A stretch of DNA of 32,084 nt from Paenibacillus sp. A3 (lineage in GTDB: Bacteria; Bacillota; Bacilli; Paenibacillales; NBRC-103111). Below, one piece after another: positions 31,913 to 32,084 of this stretch. Numbering within the stretch: the first letter of the stretch is position 1; each line of letters starts with the position of its first letter. The DNA lies in the NCBI RefSeq assembly GCF_001399685.1, contig NZ_JTHN01000060.1, positions 1 through 32,084 on the forward strand, written 5' to 3'. A program made the translations under genes and the position numbers. The notes under the pieces are model-generated. The model did not search any database. It was given only the letters and a program-made list of their open reading frames with translations, and had not been told where the DNA came from.

Positions 31913-32084
31913 TGAGGGAGCAGCGGATTTCAGGCATCGGAGTGTCGGAAGGCGTGCGGATCGGAAGCGCGCTGCGGTATTCGCCGGGATCGGCGGAAGG
32001 CATGGAGCCGGAACGCGAAAGCATCGGTCCGGATGAGGCGGCGGCGGAAACGGCAAGGCTGCGTCAGGCGAAGGAGGCCTGCAC
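31912..32084 (+). CDS. ptsP: PTS Enzyme I (phosphoenolpyruvate-protein phosphotransferase), N-terminal part
   Basis: Fifty-seven codons are visible before the right edge: QRISGIGVSEGVRIGSALRY matches the Enzyme I N-terminal strand (GIxxSxGVxIGxAxxY). The catalytic domains lie beyond the window. It overlaps the HPr stop codon, forming an HPr-EI pair as in the main ptsHI operon but here attached to a substrate-specific operon. Confidence 0.85.
   Translation, partial: MREQRISGIGVSEGVRIGSALRYSPGSAEGMEPERESIGPDEAAAETARLRQAKEAC

Noticed and set aside
1-32084. tRNA, rRNA, riboswitch or insertion-sequence genes
   Set aside because: I saw no cloverleaf, conserved rRNA segment, known riboswitch core or transposase motif in the window.

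Overview
The window reads as a chromosomal segment of a spore-forming, moderately GC-rich Bacillales bacterium, most likely Paenibacillaceae (Paenibacillus or a close relative). The evidence is strong Shine-Dalgarno sites, frequent TTG/GTG starts, a sporulation-type diadenylate cyclase (cdaS), a collagen-like surface protein, a PASTA pseudokinase and a TipAS-type MerR regulator. The genus is inferred from gene content; no rRNA or other marker gene is present.

Layout. (1) 1-6.6 kb, mostly minus strand: the start of a collagen-like protein with an N-terminal C1q/TNF-like domain (runs off the left edge), then a sugar-modification group (Zn-finger methyltransferase, NeuD-type acetyltransferase, DegT-type aminotransferase, two family-2 glycosyltransferases) bracketed by two decayed glycosyltransferase genes. 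This looks like a surface glycan island that could decorate the collagen-like protein. (2) 6.8-11.3 kb: nnr (NAD(P)HX repair), a PASTA pseudokinase, and a XerS-like tyrosine recombinase, with three 28-bp dif-like sites at 6825, 11004 and 11273. Each site carries the TTATGTAAACT-type arm in inverted symmetry around a 6-bp spacer. (3) 11.5-12 kb: a PCYCGC-motif lipoprotein. (4) 12.3-17.2 kb: a compact five-gene plus-strand operon of carrier protein, ATP-grasp ligase, GT-B glycosyltransferase-like protein, ABC ATPase and BtrH-like acyltransferase. It resembles the carrier-protein acylation logic of butirosin biosynthesis and is the best candidate here for an undescribed system. (5) 17.3-19.8 kb: PadR regulator, MFS exporter and arylamine N-acetyltransferase. 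(6) 19.9-24.7 kb: aldo/keto reductase, an AT-rich GNAT, and minus-strand membrane and sporulation genes (fatty-acid-hydroxylase family, cdaS, MerR/TipAS regulator, Pmp3-type peptide). (7) 24.8 kb to the right edge: a PTS operon with its own PRD regulator, EIIA, EIIB, UlaA-type EIIC, phosphotriesterase-family hydrolase, creatininase-family protein, SIS sugar-isomerase protein, HPr and the start of Enzyme I.

How the parts fit. The PTS operon appears to import and phosphorylate an ascorbate-like or lactone-type sugar acid and hydrolyse the phosphorylated product. The 12.3-17.2 kb operon would load an amino or carboxylic acid on a carrier protein and transfer it to an acceptor, possibly glycosylated and exported. 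The recombinase and its sites form a candidate site-specific recombination module whose two similarly oriented sites enclose nnr, the PASTA gene and the recombinase gene. All functional statements come from reading motifs; no database search was possible.
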